Assembly: GCF_016920785.2 (NCBI RefSeq)
Contig: NW_024609835.1
Location: forward strand, 86,648,243 to 86,712,242
Source: Ixodes scapularis
Lineage: Eukaryota; Arthropoda; Arachnida; Ixodida; Ixodidae
Length of the DNA: 64,000 bases
Direction: 5' to 3'
Under the pieces are notes generated by a model. The model saw only the letters and a list, made by a program, of their open reading frames with translations. It did no database searches and was not told the DNA's origin. Within the stretch, counting starts at the first letter, position 1, and the number at the start of each line of letters is the position of its first letter. The position numbers were made by a program, and so were the translations under genes. Positions 35,675-47,709 of this stretch are shown here, in pieces.

Positions 35675-36239
35675 GCAAATAACTTATACAACCAAGTAAT
35701 AACTCGAGGAACTCTTGAGTATAATCCTCGTTTTGTCATTCGCTCATCGAGAGTGGGACCGCTGCAAAAGAGTTGTACTTACAGGAAGAGTGGACCAAAT
35801 GACGGGATGGTACACAATGTATACGTGATTTGCGGTGACACAACGAAAAAGCGTTCTTGACTATGCGGGAGGAAATTGCGCTCATCGCCAGAAAAAAATA
35901 TGCATTTTTATCTTAAGATAATGCACATATTTGTGTAGCACAGCGCTTGCGCCGGGCAATTACAAGCACTAACACTCGGAGATTTCGATGATGACAAGTT
36001 AGAAAATACGAAATTCTACCTTTCACAAACACCGTATCAAAACAAATTTAGCGTTGTAATTTTGCATTTTGCATTTTTGTGCCAACAAATCATGCATGAA
36101 ATGCTCACACGCCTCGTAAAAAAGTGAGTAATTCGTCAATTAATTGATTTATTATCAAATAACATGCCAAGGACATGTCCAACATATATAAAAACAGTTA
36201 GGCAGAGTTGCTTTTTAATTAATTTGAGTAAGGTATGCG
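35675..36239. other. No recognisable gene
   Basis: Unassigned AT-rich sequence between the nested MITEs and the hAT element. It ends with that element's left target duplication GGTATGCG (36,232-36,239). Confidence 0.5.
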
Positions 36240-37436
36240 CAGTGTTTTACACGTTCCTAAATAAAGGAACAAAATATCGTTCCTCGTTTCTTTTGATTTT
36301 TGGAACGCGTTCCCGTTACAAGTTCCATATGTGGAAAAGGAACTTGTTCCCTCTACAGTTAAAAAAGTGGAACGTATCGTTACATATACGTTACATTTGT
36401 ATTTTGCTGATTACCATATTTAGTCAGATGTAGGAAAGCTTTTTTTTATCTTATCAAATAGAAACATACAAATTTGGATGCCGTGATGGAAAGGCGCCAG
36501 GAGAAGAAGACAAGCGAAAGTAAGGTTTCATTTGTTGATATATTCACCTTCAAAGATCTCAGCTTTTAATTATACTCATGTTTGTGGAGGGTGATTCAGA
36601 CTAGTCAAATATACCACATTGCATGAGCATTTTACAATGACCTCACACGTCTCAATCTAACAAAGTCCCTTGTTCAAACTTAACAACAGTTGCTTCACGA
36701 TGTTGCTGTCCACAAGACGGGCAAGCGAGGAAGAGGGTAGGACTTGTGGAAGGTCAGTCTTGAAAACTACAAGTCGTTTTTCTTAAAGTTTGCATTTGTT
36801 GTTCAGTTTGAAGCTGGAGAACAATGGAAGAAAGAGTGAAGGTTAACTTTTGTGTATATATCAACTGACCAATCTTCGGGATACAAGGGTGTGTTCGATT
36901 TCTGGTAACCTGTTCATTTGTTGTAACTGTAGGTCTCTTTGTGGCAGTTCAGTGGTGGCTGTAGTCGGCCCTAGATTTATGGGTCTATGATGATTCCCGG
37001 AAGCAAAAAAAGTAGAGTTTGAAACGTCCCTTTTTCTGTGTCCGTCCCTCGACTGAAAGTTTTACTTTTTTCCCGTCGTCTCGGGCACTGAAAAAAGAGT
37101 CGATGTCCACTAGCTCTCCTGCACTCAATTGTTACCAAACGAAGACCACAAAACAAATAAACCCTAAGATAAGTAACCAAAAATTTAACGAGATCCTGCT
37201 CCTCGTAGAGATATTGTTTTTACACTTTTAGAATTTCCCTCTTAAAAATAAAATAAAAATGATATCACTGGACGAAAACAAGGAACGGCGTTCCTTTTGC
37301 CGTTTTAGTAAAAATGTAACAAATTCCCGTTCTAGTTCCAACAATGCGAAATTGAATGGCGGCGTTTCCTCATTCCTTTTAAAAAGAACGCGTTCCAGGA
37401 ACACCGTTCCTTGGAACGCCGTTCCGTACAACACTG
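36240..37436. mobile_element. Non-autonomous hAT element (1197 bp) with perfect 8-bp TSD
   Basis: The left end CAGTGTTTTACACGTTCC and the right end (CAGTGTTGTACGGAACGGCG on the minus strand) are short hAT-type TIRs. The flanking octamer GGTATGCG is exactly duplicated at 36,232-36,239 and 37,437-37,444, the 8-bp size of hAT elements. GGAAC/GTTCC motifs are dense in both subterminal regions, typical of transposase binding arrays. No transposase frame is recognisable inside. Confidence 0.9.
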
Positions 37437-37501
37437 GGTATGCGTACCGTACAAAACAGCACATCTCCGTTTTCCATCTTTGGAGATTCTTGAAGTATAC
37501 A

Positions 37502-38474
37502 TTAGGGTTCGGAGTTTTGGGTTTTAACCGATAAAAACCGATAAAAATACGCCAAATTCATTTTCGGAAACCGAAAAATGTCAGTTTTTAGGATCGGCTT
37601 TTTTTATTTAAACCGATAAAAACCGATAAAAGTATGTCGAATTCATTTTCTAAAATTCAATTTTAACTGGAAAGGTCACTTTGACCTTCCAGTCGTACTG
37701 CAGAGCCGTGGCGAAAAAGTGGAACGACAGTGTATATCAAAATGTGTCCGAATGTATGGTATACATGGGTGCCATCACGACGTGTTGGTTTAATGTGTGC
37801 ATCATCGATCAGAACATGAAGTCCGAAATGCCCCATGACTTCGCCATGTACGAGTGTGTTTTCGAACTCGTAATAAGGAAGACTGTGTTGAGGTTCAAAA
37901 TGTCGCACCGTGTCTTTTTTGGCGGTCACAATTGGTTGATTGGCCGATTTTGGCTCAGGCAGCGCTTCATCTCCTCAGCCTGCCAGTTTCCAGTGTTAGC
38001 GTTGAGAGGGCATTCTCGAAGCTCAGTGTCATATTAACAGGAAAGAAAGGGTGCGGAACAACGAGGAGAACCTGGGAAAGTACACGTGTGTGTACTTTAA
38101 TAGATCACGTATTCCTGATGTACAGAAGGTGAAGTTCCATGTTTTTTGGGCATAGGCTTCATATCTGACTTGCTTGTATTTCTGTGTTTTTTTCTTGTTT
38201 ATTTTACAGTTGCACACATGTGCCAAATAAAGTGTGCATTTCTTTTTCAGTATATCTGTGCCGTTATTATTTGAGTGATCACAAATATCAGAACTACAAG
38301 GATCATCTGATCCGGTGCCCGTTGGTGTTTATTTTATATTCACCGAAAAAAGCCGTTAAACTTTTGTGGGCATAAATGTACGCCGAGAAAAAAACGAAAA
38401 TTGAATTTTATAATAAACGCCGAAGAAAGTACGCCGAATTTTGAATAAATAGAAACCGAAAACGCGGAACCCTA
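37502..38474 (+). mobile_element. Internally deleted hAT element with TAGGGTTC ends
   Basis: The left end TTAGGGTTCGGAGTTTTGGG and right end (TAGGGTTCCGCGTTTTCGGT, minus strand) are inverted. Both are followed by AAACCGA / ACGCCGA-type subterminal repeats. The flanks AGTATACA (37,494-37,501) and AGTGTACT (38,475-38,482) agree at six of eight bases, consistent with a decayed 8-bp duplication. A transposase C-terminal remnant lies inside. It starts only 65 bases after the preceding hAT element. Confidence 0.75.
37960..38152 (+). pseudogene. hAT transposase C-terminal dimerisation domain, frameshifted
   Basis: The frame reads LLSLPVSSVSVERAFSKLSV, a clear match to the hAT C-terminal dimerisation motif (conserved LPVSS...ERxFSK). 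It then loses frame around 38,039-38,043. The correct continuation (NNEENLGKY and KVKFHVFWA before a TAG near 38,150) is in another frame, so a one-base loss or two-base gain has broken it. The upstream RNase-H-like catalytic core is absent or unrecognisable between 37,680 and 37,950. It cannot encode an active enzyme. Confidence 0.8.
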
Positions 38475-40111
38475 AGTGTACTGTACAAAGAAGACCACGG
38501 GCGATGTAAAGAGAGGGAAAAATGTTTGTGTCAATACCATGACTACAATCATTTGTATTCTCAATTTTTCAACGTTGACCTTTCTCCTCAATTGTGTGAA
38601 GTCACGTAACTGCAAATCAAAAGAACTGGATGCGACATCGAATGCACTCTCTGGATTGCATCGTGCGCTTTTGAAAAGAGGATCACAAATATTATTATTT
38701 TTTGAACGCATTGTTACTTTTAGCGCGAAAAAAAAAAAAAATAGAAAGCGACAACTCCGCGGAGTTTCTACGGCGCACCTTGTTCAACTCAGCCCCCGCG
38801 TTTTGCGCGCTGTTTTCTCATATTTATGCCACGTGAATACAATTCGTAAAAATGATGGCTGTATACACAATACTGAACTGCAGGTAGTGACTGCTGCGTG
38901 CCAGAACCGTTAAATAAATAGCCTAAAAATTTAATGACGGTCGCCGAAAGCTTAACAAACGTAGGGCGCAGCGAGTCCCGAAAGTCTTCTTATCTCTGCA
39001 CAGCCAATCCGATTGCAACATTGGCTGATAACAAGGCCGAAGAACCAATCGGGAGCAAGACGAGCGAGTAAGCACCGGGTTCATCGGTCTGGCAACAAGA
39101 ACAATCGAACGGCCCTTTCGCCTCTGGGCGGCCGCCTCAGTGGCTCCGAGGTTACGGGCCAGTCATACAGGGGGTGACTATTGAGCGTCTACTGGCGTAA
39201 GGCCAACTACGCGGAGAGCAAGTCGTCCTCTTCTTGCGCAGGAGTGGCGGTGACGTCAGAGCAACGCCGATCTCTGATTGGCTTTGATTGGAAAGATAGT
39301 TTGAAAACCTAGATGCCATATGCCTCGAGGTCTACCGGCTATTTATTCTCTTTTCGATCAGCCAATAAGTGCTCGGTGTTGTTCTGACGCCACCGCAGCT
39401 CCTGCGCAAGAGGCAGACGAACTTGTGCTCCGCATAGGCTCACGTTGTGCCTCGCAGTATACGCCACTCCCATTGGCTGGTTCCGGTTCCGGCGGCGGTA
39501 TCCTGCCCCCTTCCCCCGCAATTTGACGGAGGCTTATTGAGGAGAGAGCAAAGTGCAGCTGAGATTTCGGCCGCACGTCATAGGATTAATTCCGAGGAGC
39601 TCTAATTTAATCCGTTCTTTCTTCCTGGCATGTACTATAGGTGTCCTTCGTTGGCTTGGCATGTGAGCACTGAAGGTTTACTTAAGCCACGCTCACACGG
39701 CTCATATATCATATAAGAGGCATGGTCTGCAGATATGATGACAGAATCATCCCGCGTCAAGCATATGTTGGAAGCATGTTTTCTACATAGACATATTTAA
39801 AACATCTTTGCAGACGGTTGTTGCATGACCAATGTGCCTGGACCGCCACACAAGAAAGACACACGCCTCAAATAGTGTTTCCAGACTGTTTTTATTTATT
39901 TTTTGTTATCAGTGTGACTGTGGCATTAAAATATTTTTTGTCTGCTGTATTGACATTTATGGCCAAGAGTTATCGCCAAGGATCTCCATTCAGCTGAGGG
40001 CAAGCCATAGATCCATCGGTCACACCTCTTTTGTGGAAAAGCTTTGACAGTGCGACAATGCGAGCAGAAGGTCGGACTAAAATTAAAACTTGCGAAAATC
40101 GTTTTGAACTA

Positions 40112-40164
40112 CACACACACACAGACACACACACACAAACATATATATATATATATATATATAT
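40112..40164. repeat. (AC)n(AT)n compound microsatellite
   Basis: An AC tract with a GAC interruption runs into an AT tract. Confidence 0.9.
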
Positions 40165-41519
40165 TTAAGAAAAGACCCACACAAGAAATTTGTATATCTT
40201 GATTTCTGTGCTGTCGTCAGTCAGTTAAAGGGTGGGACGAATGACTCCGGTGTCTGATAACCCATCACACACACACACACACACACAAAAAAGGTCTAAA
40301 AAACGAAAACAAAAGAGGTACATAAATGGCAATATTCAAACAACAAGCAGTGTCGTCAGTATTGCCATCCATGTCCTCAGGTGCGGCGGGTGCTTACTAG
40401 CTCCTTTTCGGGCTCCATCTGATTTGACATGACTTCACCGAGCGAAGTACCAAAAGACTAGGGAGGGGGACTACATTTTCTTTTTGCGCTCGCCTTTTTG
40501 TATTCAGAGACTTCCTCACCGTCTCCTAAAAATGAAATTTGAAATTTTCTTAGTTTTTTTTTTTAGTTCTTGCTCTCCCCTCGTATCGAACGTCTTTTTG
40601 ACGCAAAGGCGCCATTTTCCTCCGCCCTCCCCTCTTCCCCTAATTTTTTGTTGGTTTCTTGAAAAAAAAAAAAAAGAACTTAAACAAGAATAAAGACACA
40701 AAGACAAAAAAAAAACAGAAAAAAGAGGACGGGAGGAAGATGGTATGGGCGACAAGAGCGCCTATATTTTTTCACGTCTTTCTATTTACAGGTACGTAAC
40801 CTGAAAGCTATGCTATACTTCTTGACACTTTACCATACCAATCGGCGAACCACAAGAAACACAAGCTCATTGCGTTTGATCGCGCCTGGGATTGCACGAA
40901 CGCTTGCAGCAACAGTCCAAAGCTTTCCTGCTCGTACTTATAGCTTTTGCGGCCAAGGGATCGAACTAGAGGGGGCGCTTTGTCCAACTTGCCTTCCGCA
41001 GAGCTGCGTGTTTACCAAACACAAGTCCCGTGGACAGGATTCTCGATGTAATTTTCTTAATTCGAGCAAGGTATACAGATTGGATACTTTAAGTTGTCGT
41101 TGTCCCCATAGGTTTAGTTTTCAACTTAGCCGCTAGGGTCGCCCGGGTAATCGCGGCCAAATATTCCCCGTGCTCTTCGCTGAAGGCTGTTCTGGCGCCC
41201 CAAGTGTGCTCGCGCATTAGTCAGGGAAATTAAGGCAGGGTGATGGACGAGTTCACGCTGCGGCGCGACCTCATGCATATCGAAAGGAGTGATCGAAGAC
41301 CCCTGCGCTTGCACGCCACAGGCGCCGATGAGCGATGCAGCGCGCTGCGTGTGGTTAACAGGGGTCTGCCGCGCTCAGCGGCGGACTTCTAACATCGCTG
41401 AAATGTGTGCAGACAGAAAAAAAGACAAAGTCTAGCAATAATTACAGTCGTTGAAACGCGGGGCCTAAATTTAGAACATTTTAGTTTTTACGCGACTTTT
41501 CGTTCGGTAGGGGGGTGGG

Positions 41520-41527
<8 letters not shown>

Positions 41528-41550
<23 letters not shown>
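41528..41550. repeat. Poly-G run (about 23)
   Basis: An uninterrupted G run. Similar G/C runs occur at 34,290, 50,834 and 54,652. Confidence 0.9.
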
Positions 41551-41919
41551 ATTGGCAAACGAGCGAAATAAATCATTCTATGAGGATTGAAAGTTGGTGA
41601 AAATCTACCTTGAAGTTGATCGAAATGACGTCTCTTGAGTTTTTACGACACTGCTGTTATTGCAAAATTTGTATTTGGTAATAAATCACCTAGATTACAA
41701 ATGACAACTCGTCGAACATCGCAGGTGTAGCCTGCGATTATAGCGTTTCATATTGCGAATTAAGGTATGAATCAGATGGAAGATCTAAACACTACATGAA
41801 ATATTTGTGTATTATATCTAGAAGTCCATGAACATCTAAAATGAGGGTAGGAGAACGGATCAACTGTATACGCTCCTGGATGGTTGGATTGATTAAAACG
41901 TCAATTGACGTGGTGTTCG

Positions 41920-42971
41920 CCCTTACAAAAATATTTATTTACTTTATACAGAATTCTTACGGAAAATAGTATATAAAGGCTATAGATATTCGAAAGAAAA
42001 TGCATCCACTTTTCTTTCCAACGTCCATAGCTTTCTAACCACTTTTGTTTTGTAGACTTTAAATAAATCTTGGTGTATAAAGATTAAAGAGAAATTGTAT
42101 AAAAATTCTGTAGAAAACAGTTAGAGATGCTAACAACGTTTCTATTTCGTTTCTATAGACAGTTCGTCAGTTTTTTGAGAATAAATAAATAAATTCTGTA
42201 CATCAATTTTAAATTTACACAATACATTCACGAAAACACGCACTCGCCACTTGCGTTGATTGCATACGCAGATATCACAAATACAAACGCCACGGAGCAC
42301 TGATAGCACTAGTAATTCATTAGTGTTGCTTGGTAGGCTTTCTACGGGTTGGTAAACTGCATCTCCAACTAGAAAGCATTGCAAAAGGCGATAATTATTT
42401 AACACATTTGAACAAAGAAGCTTCCGCAAGGAGGTTCCGACTGGGAGTGATGTCGTTTCTCAGCAGTGCGGTTTATTCTATCAAGTATAGTCTATGGAAA
42501 TTCTATAGAAATATGTTGTCAGAAGGTCTACTGAGACTCGGGAATAGAAATTGATTAGCATTTCTATAGTCTGCGCCCTATAGACTTCGGTTAAAAAAAA
42601 GTCTATAAAATCAATTGAAAATTGTTGATACGACGGGACTGGAATCACTGGATAGGAAGATGAAAGGATCGTCAAGACGTGGATAGGATTTCTATAGACC
42701 TTTTCTGTGTACTCTCGTCCCCAGCCACCTAAAAGGCGTATCCGGTATGGGCGACGAAAAAATAATCCAACGTTTCAACCTGCAAATAGTAAAAAAATAA
42801 AGGGGAGGCAAAACGAGAAAGTGTGACGGTTACGCTTATATCCTAAATGCCTTCTATTGGCGTGGCAAAGGCAAAACAATGTTTTCGCCCATACTGGAAG
42901 TGACGTCAATTCAAGATGGCGGCGCACTTGCAGAAAAGGTCTATAGACTGCCTGAAATATATTTGTAAGGG
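41920..42971. mobile_element. TIR element rich in TTTCTATAGAC motifs (1.05 kb)
   Basis: The left end CCCTTACAAAAATATTTATT is matched inverted at the right (CCCTTACAAATATATTTCAG, minus strand). It is flanked by TGTTCG and TGTTCC, a possible 6-bp target duplication. Inside, CTATAGA or its variants recur at about 41,970, 42,152, 42,486-42,507, 42,562, 42,579, 42,690 and 42,939, often as TTTCTATAGAC. No frame resembles a transposase. The family is not recognised. Confidence 0.6.
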
Positions 42972-43938
42972 TGTTCCAACAAGAAGTAACTAAAGAAAAA
43001 GAAGGGAAGAAATAAAGCACAAAAGGAAGAAAGGAAGAAAGAAAGAGAGAGAGAGGGGGGCGGGCAAAAAAAAAAACATTGAACCTACGCCTTTAAGCTA
43101 CATATTTCTTCACCTCCTTTTCAGCGCGGCACGCCGCACATCGTATTTATTAAAATGCGCATGCACTCCTTATTTATTGGCCTCGAGATCGACCTAGAGG
43201 TGGCGCTACAGTCGCGCTATCATCATCATCAAAGCGGGGATAGGAGAACGGCCGCCCCATAGGCTCTACACGTTCGCACGCGAGACGGCGTATATTCTTG
43301 CGTTTATTTTGTCGCATACTATCGGTGGGAAAACAATTCTAGTGGAAAAGGATGCGGTACTGTTCGGTGCTTCAGTGAAGATCGAATCGTGTTGCAGGCG
43401 TGCGGCCTAAATTTATATAATCGCTTCTGTGGGTGCGTCGTCTGCTCTAGGCAGACGTTGGAAAGCGTGGATCACCACGACTGATGCCTGTCTCCGGCTG
43501 AACTGTAATATTTATGTTAAATATTTGTTTTTTTAATGGATGTATTGGCTCATCAACGTGGCAATTAAAACAAAATAAATTCCAACCCAGATAACATAAT
43601 ACTGGTACTGTGGGCTGCGAAATCGCAGCTTCTATGCTTTTCTTTTTTAACCTAGCTTTTGCAGTAATATAAATATTTAGAATGAAGATAAGTTAGCGCT
43701 GTATTGGAAATTACCATGCTGTTGAGTTCCTCTCCCTTTTACTGTGCCATAGTGTTGGTAAGTTTTGTGGAGTCTGAACAATCAACTGCATTGCGATGAG
43801 GAGAGAGTGTGTCTTCTAGCTAAGATCTGCAAACAGCACGGTTGGCAGGACAACTGAATCAAGTGAAACAAACTGTTCTAATATATCTTCCGTGGCTGCA
43901 ATAAACGGGTGTGACCAAGCAACGCAGCAATGTTACTG
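42972..43938. other. No recognisable gene
   Basis: A purine-rich GAAA/GAGA patch lies at 43,020-43,055. AAGATGGCGGC (YY1-like core) stands just before this stretch, near 42,914. Nothing else could be assigned. Confidence 0.5.
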
Positions 43939-44679
43939 TGTGGGAGCCACTGGTTTCCCTCCCCCGAGAAGGCGTAAGCCGCGGACGTGCCGGCCGGACT
44001 TGCCTGGCTTCGAGCTGGCTCGTCCCGTATCGTGTTGGAGAGGGTGCGCCACCTTGCTGGCCTACTCTCTCGCACTCCTCCGCGCGTCTCCCCGATTTCG
44101 GGGGAACAGCGACATCGCGGGAAAGAGAGTCAGGCCTGCCCTCCGAGTGGAGGGCCGTGTGGTCGAGGAGTCCTCGATTGGACCCCGGGCAGCGGGTCGA
44201 GTCGCGGCGCGAGCATCGTCCGACCGGCGATGACTCCACGCTACTGATTCCCCGGCCTCTGACAGTCGGCGTCCGCACAACCTGTGGACGTCCGTCTGCC
44301 GAGAGCCCTGGCCCCGAACTCCTGCGACGACGGGTAGCGGCGTGAGCTCGCCCGACCGGCGATGACTCCGCTCGCAACTACCCCTTTGGCTCTCAGGTCG
44401 GCGGGCGATGCGGGCACACTGTGTCCGCGGCGGCTCGCTTGACCGCAGTGTCTTGTTGGGGACCCCTGGTACTCAATAAACGCTGTTGGATACCGGGATC
44501 ATCGTTGTGGGCATGGCGTTGGCCGAACCCGGCGCGGCGACCGCCCTCGCTGGTAGCCGTCGGCCGCGCGGTGGGACGGGTAGCGGATTTCCCCTTTGAG
44601 CACCGGACCGATCTCCGGACGTGAAAGGTGCGTAATCTTCCTCCCTTACGTAATTCCCTCCCTCCCTTTTATTCCCACA
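43939..44679 (+). repeat. Solo LTR (741 bp) with 4-bp TSD
   Basis: The element begins TGTGGGAGCC and ends TATTCCCACA, with inverted TGTGGGA/TCCCACA termini. It is flanked by ACTG at 43,935-43,938 and 44,680-44,683, the 4-bp duplication of Ty3/gypsy-type integration. A polyadenylation signal AATAAA occurs at about 44,476. The GC-rich U3-like part contains CCGACCGGCGATGACTCC twice (44,220 and 44,352, period 132). The overlapping 144-172 codon frames here are composition artefacts. No internal region follows, so it is a recombined solo LTR. Confidence 0.85.
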
Positions 44680-47600
44680 ACTGTTATTAAATGCTTTTCT
44701 CGGTAGTGTGGGTTCACCCGCTTAAATTTTCTTGGTGAGGGCCGCAAATGTCAAGAGACTAATACAATAAGTTTCTGGCTAAATAACCTTGTATTCAAAC
44801 ACAGTAGACTGCAACCCTAACAAACGACGCGCACCAGGACACAGACAGCATCGGCCGCGGTTATACTCTTTTACTGATAAGGGCTAGCGAGGCTTCACGA
44901 GACTTTCCGATCACCCTCCGCCCTCATCTAACGTAAGACTGGGCAGCTTATTGATTAACTTTCAGATTATTCAAGTAACGCTTTAATTGCAATTTTTTTT
45001 CTGCCGGTTAGTTGGAGTCTTGTGCTGGAGAAAGTCAACAAGGAGTAAAAAATGTCTGCTTTAATATTTTTGACGTCTTTATTTCTTTATTTGACACTGG
45101 CTTGCACGGTAAACCACTTCGCCTGCTGGTCATTTCACCGAGGCTGATTATACTGTTTAAATATTAACTTAAAGATACTTCATTTTAAAAGGCTTCCCGT
45201 GTTCATATTTATGTAGGACTCACAACGTGAAGTTTAGAATGGGAATGCAATATGCCATTTATGACATAGTAAAACCAGTAAACAATGTGTAGTTTTAACG
45301 TTTTTTCTGCAATATGATCGGTGAAAAATCAACATACGGATTTATTTATTGATTAGTCTATTAAAGGATAGCGATCAGTCGGGTTAATTTTCTAATCAAA
45401 CCACAGACCCACTCAACATTCAATGCCTTATGTAAGCCACGGTGTGTGCGAGATAACAAAAATACGTGGGACCAGCGATTGTATACAACACCAACGCACT
45501 AAGATTATTGAAACTTCCAACTTAATAATAATCGCTTTGCTGAATTTCTACGCATGGGGAACGATACAACACAACCTTTGGTAAGAAGAAACGGCAACAA
45601 AAACATAAAACATTTAATAAGGAATGTCAAGCTCAGCCTGAACGGGCTTGACTCGTCGAAATCCATGCTTCTGAGCGTGCGCCCGTAGCAGACGACGCAC
45701 GGCGGTATCCCCGTTTTCGCGCGTTTCCAATTTCGGCCGCACGGTGGCGACACGGTTCGATCTCGAGGCGAATAGCGTAATGGTGGTCGTACAGCATCGG
45801 TATACCGAACACATAGGCTTCATATTAAAAGTTTCGAGATATATTCCGCGCCGCCGTTAAATTGCCTGAAATGTGGAGGCCGACAGCCATTCGAGTCCGA
45901 GGTCCGCCTAGACCAGCAAAGCAATGGGAGCTGGCATCATTCACGTTCGCTCACGTCATACGCCTGCTATGTCAAGTACACGAAAGGGAATTCTCGGCTG
46001 TTTCGTGATCCGTTCACCGGCGATCTGATCGGCTAAGGCCGGAACCTCTTTGACTGCAGAGCGAGATGACCGCGACTCACCAGACTCTTCGCTCTCTAGG
46101 CTTCCAGATTGCCGTACCACGCACCGACCCGGATCGTTGACCTCTAATATAGACGGAATATAAAATATGTCGCGCTGGTGCACCGGCTACAATTTTAGTT
46201 TCGCCTAGCGAGAGTCCTCGTGTATAAAATGAGATTGTGAAATTTACAGGAGCTGTGACTAGGCGAACCCACATAGAACTTCACGGTACATTATTTTTAA
46301 TGTTTATCGTTTAGAACCACGAATGTGTGCAACTTTGTTTTCAAGTTTAGGTGTATTATCCTCCGTTTTTTAGACAAGTTGGGTGGATTCATCCGCAAAA
46401 CGCGAGTAGCAGAGAAGTTCTGTGCCGGTACGGGGCAGTCTGCAGATCGGGCCTGGGCTTCAGGCTACGTTCCTGAAGGACCCGGGCCGGGCACGGGCCT
46501 TGCATTCAAGTCGACAAGTTGAGCCAAAGCAAGCCAAGCCAGCCATTGCTTTTTTTAATGTTTTTCTTTAGGAGTAATGTTTTTGGAAGCTTGTTCGGGG
46601 GGATTGGCGGAAGGACCAGGGTGGAGGAGAACCAAATACCGAAAGCTTGTGTATGTTTGTACGGTTTGGTGTGTGTGTACCGAATGCTCTTCTAGAGCAC
46701 CAGCGGCGCGGCGTTCATTTTCGCAGCTGGTGGCGCCGCCGTCGTACAGTCGCCTCTCCAAATCAAGCGCGGACGCATACGCGCTCACACAATGCGCACC
46801 GTCGACGGCGTAAAACATCTGTGCGTACGAGTGCGTGCATCCCTCATAAAAAAACAGCGCGAAAAATTCGTGCATCCACAACATGGTTGGAGAGGTTCGA
46901 CTTTCCTCAAAGTAGTTATCTCAGGGGTACTCTCCTGAACGATTTCTCGCTGACCACCGGAAAATACGGTGGAATTTTTTAATACATATTTTTATAATTT
47001 TCGGTTGTGCTAAGTGGGAGTGGGCACTTTATAACTTTGCCCGTCTTTGGTTCCAACCCGTGGCGACGTTTCCCTTTCAACTTTGGTACTTGTTTTGCAG
47101 TGGTTTAACCAGGAAATATTTTCGAGAGAAGGGGGGCGGGAAGGGGGGGGGGGGCTGTACCCCATCTTCCCGTGTAGTAGTCGATGTAATGTACAATTCA
47201 CGGGCGACTCGCCGGCTGACTGAAACAATTCGATAGTCATGCAACATTTGTCTGTTTACTGTTGCTAGCCACTTTTATTTTTCCGTCTTTTTCATACGCG
47301 GGTTTGGTCGAAGAGAAAAAGATTTTTATCCAGTTGCCTAATTCTGCAGATTTGTTCGACTAATAAGAACAAAAAAAAAAAAAGAGAAAATGATGGTTAT
47401 TGCATTGACTATCCGGTACCGCAGTAAACATGGGTAGCAGTGGCAAGCAGTCTGCCAAGCCGCGCAATTTGTGAGCTCTTTCGGACCGGCTGTTGGAAAT
47501 AAATAACGGGCCCCGGGCAGGCCGGCCTTGTATGAGCTTCTAAATATCGGCCCTTGCACACCTGTAGCGCAGACAGTTTTGTAACTTTTAAAGGGATATT

Positions 47601-47709
47601 TAGCGTATGTCAGTGATTCTGAAAGCACTACTTGGCGATTGTCACAACATTTCATTATTTTCAGTGGTTTTATTTAGTCTGAAACAAGCTTGTTTGATAT
47701 ATTATTTGG
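44680..47709. other. No recognisable gene; one unexplained small frame
   Basis: This is AT-rich unassigned DNA. On the minus strand an ATG frame of 69 codons (45,614-45,823) ends just before an ATTAAA-like signal and is GC-balanced, unlike its surroundings. I recognise no family, so it is not called as a gene. Frames at 46.6-46.9 kb are likewise unrecognised. A G-run lies near 47,143-47,154. Confidence 0.45.

Larger units (their letters stand above)
38475..41919. other. No recognisable gene; microsatellites and a poly-G run
   Basis: This stretch holds an (AC)n(AT)n tract at 40,112-40,164, a (CA)n tract at about 40,265-40,287 and a 23-base G-run at 41,528-41,550. Frames up to 145 codons (38,476, +) have no domain I recognise. 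AATAAA-like and AT-rich patches are common, but no gene can be supported. Confidence 0.5.

Noticed and set aside
37663..37929. Minus-strand frame in the hAT element as a transposase
   Set aside because: It resembles no catalytic motif. The supported remnant is the plus-strand dimerisation domain.
43859..44377. 172- and 144-codon frames on opposite strands
   Set aside because: They fall within a GC-rich solo LTR. Arg/Pro/Ser-rich chance translation.
45614..45823. 69-codon minus-strand frame before an ATTAAA-like signal
   Set aside because: Looks compositionally gene-like but I recognise no family and see no supporting exons. Left as unassigned.
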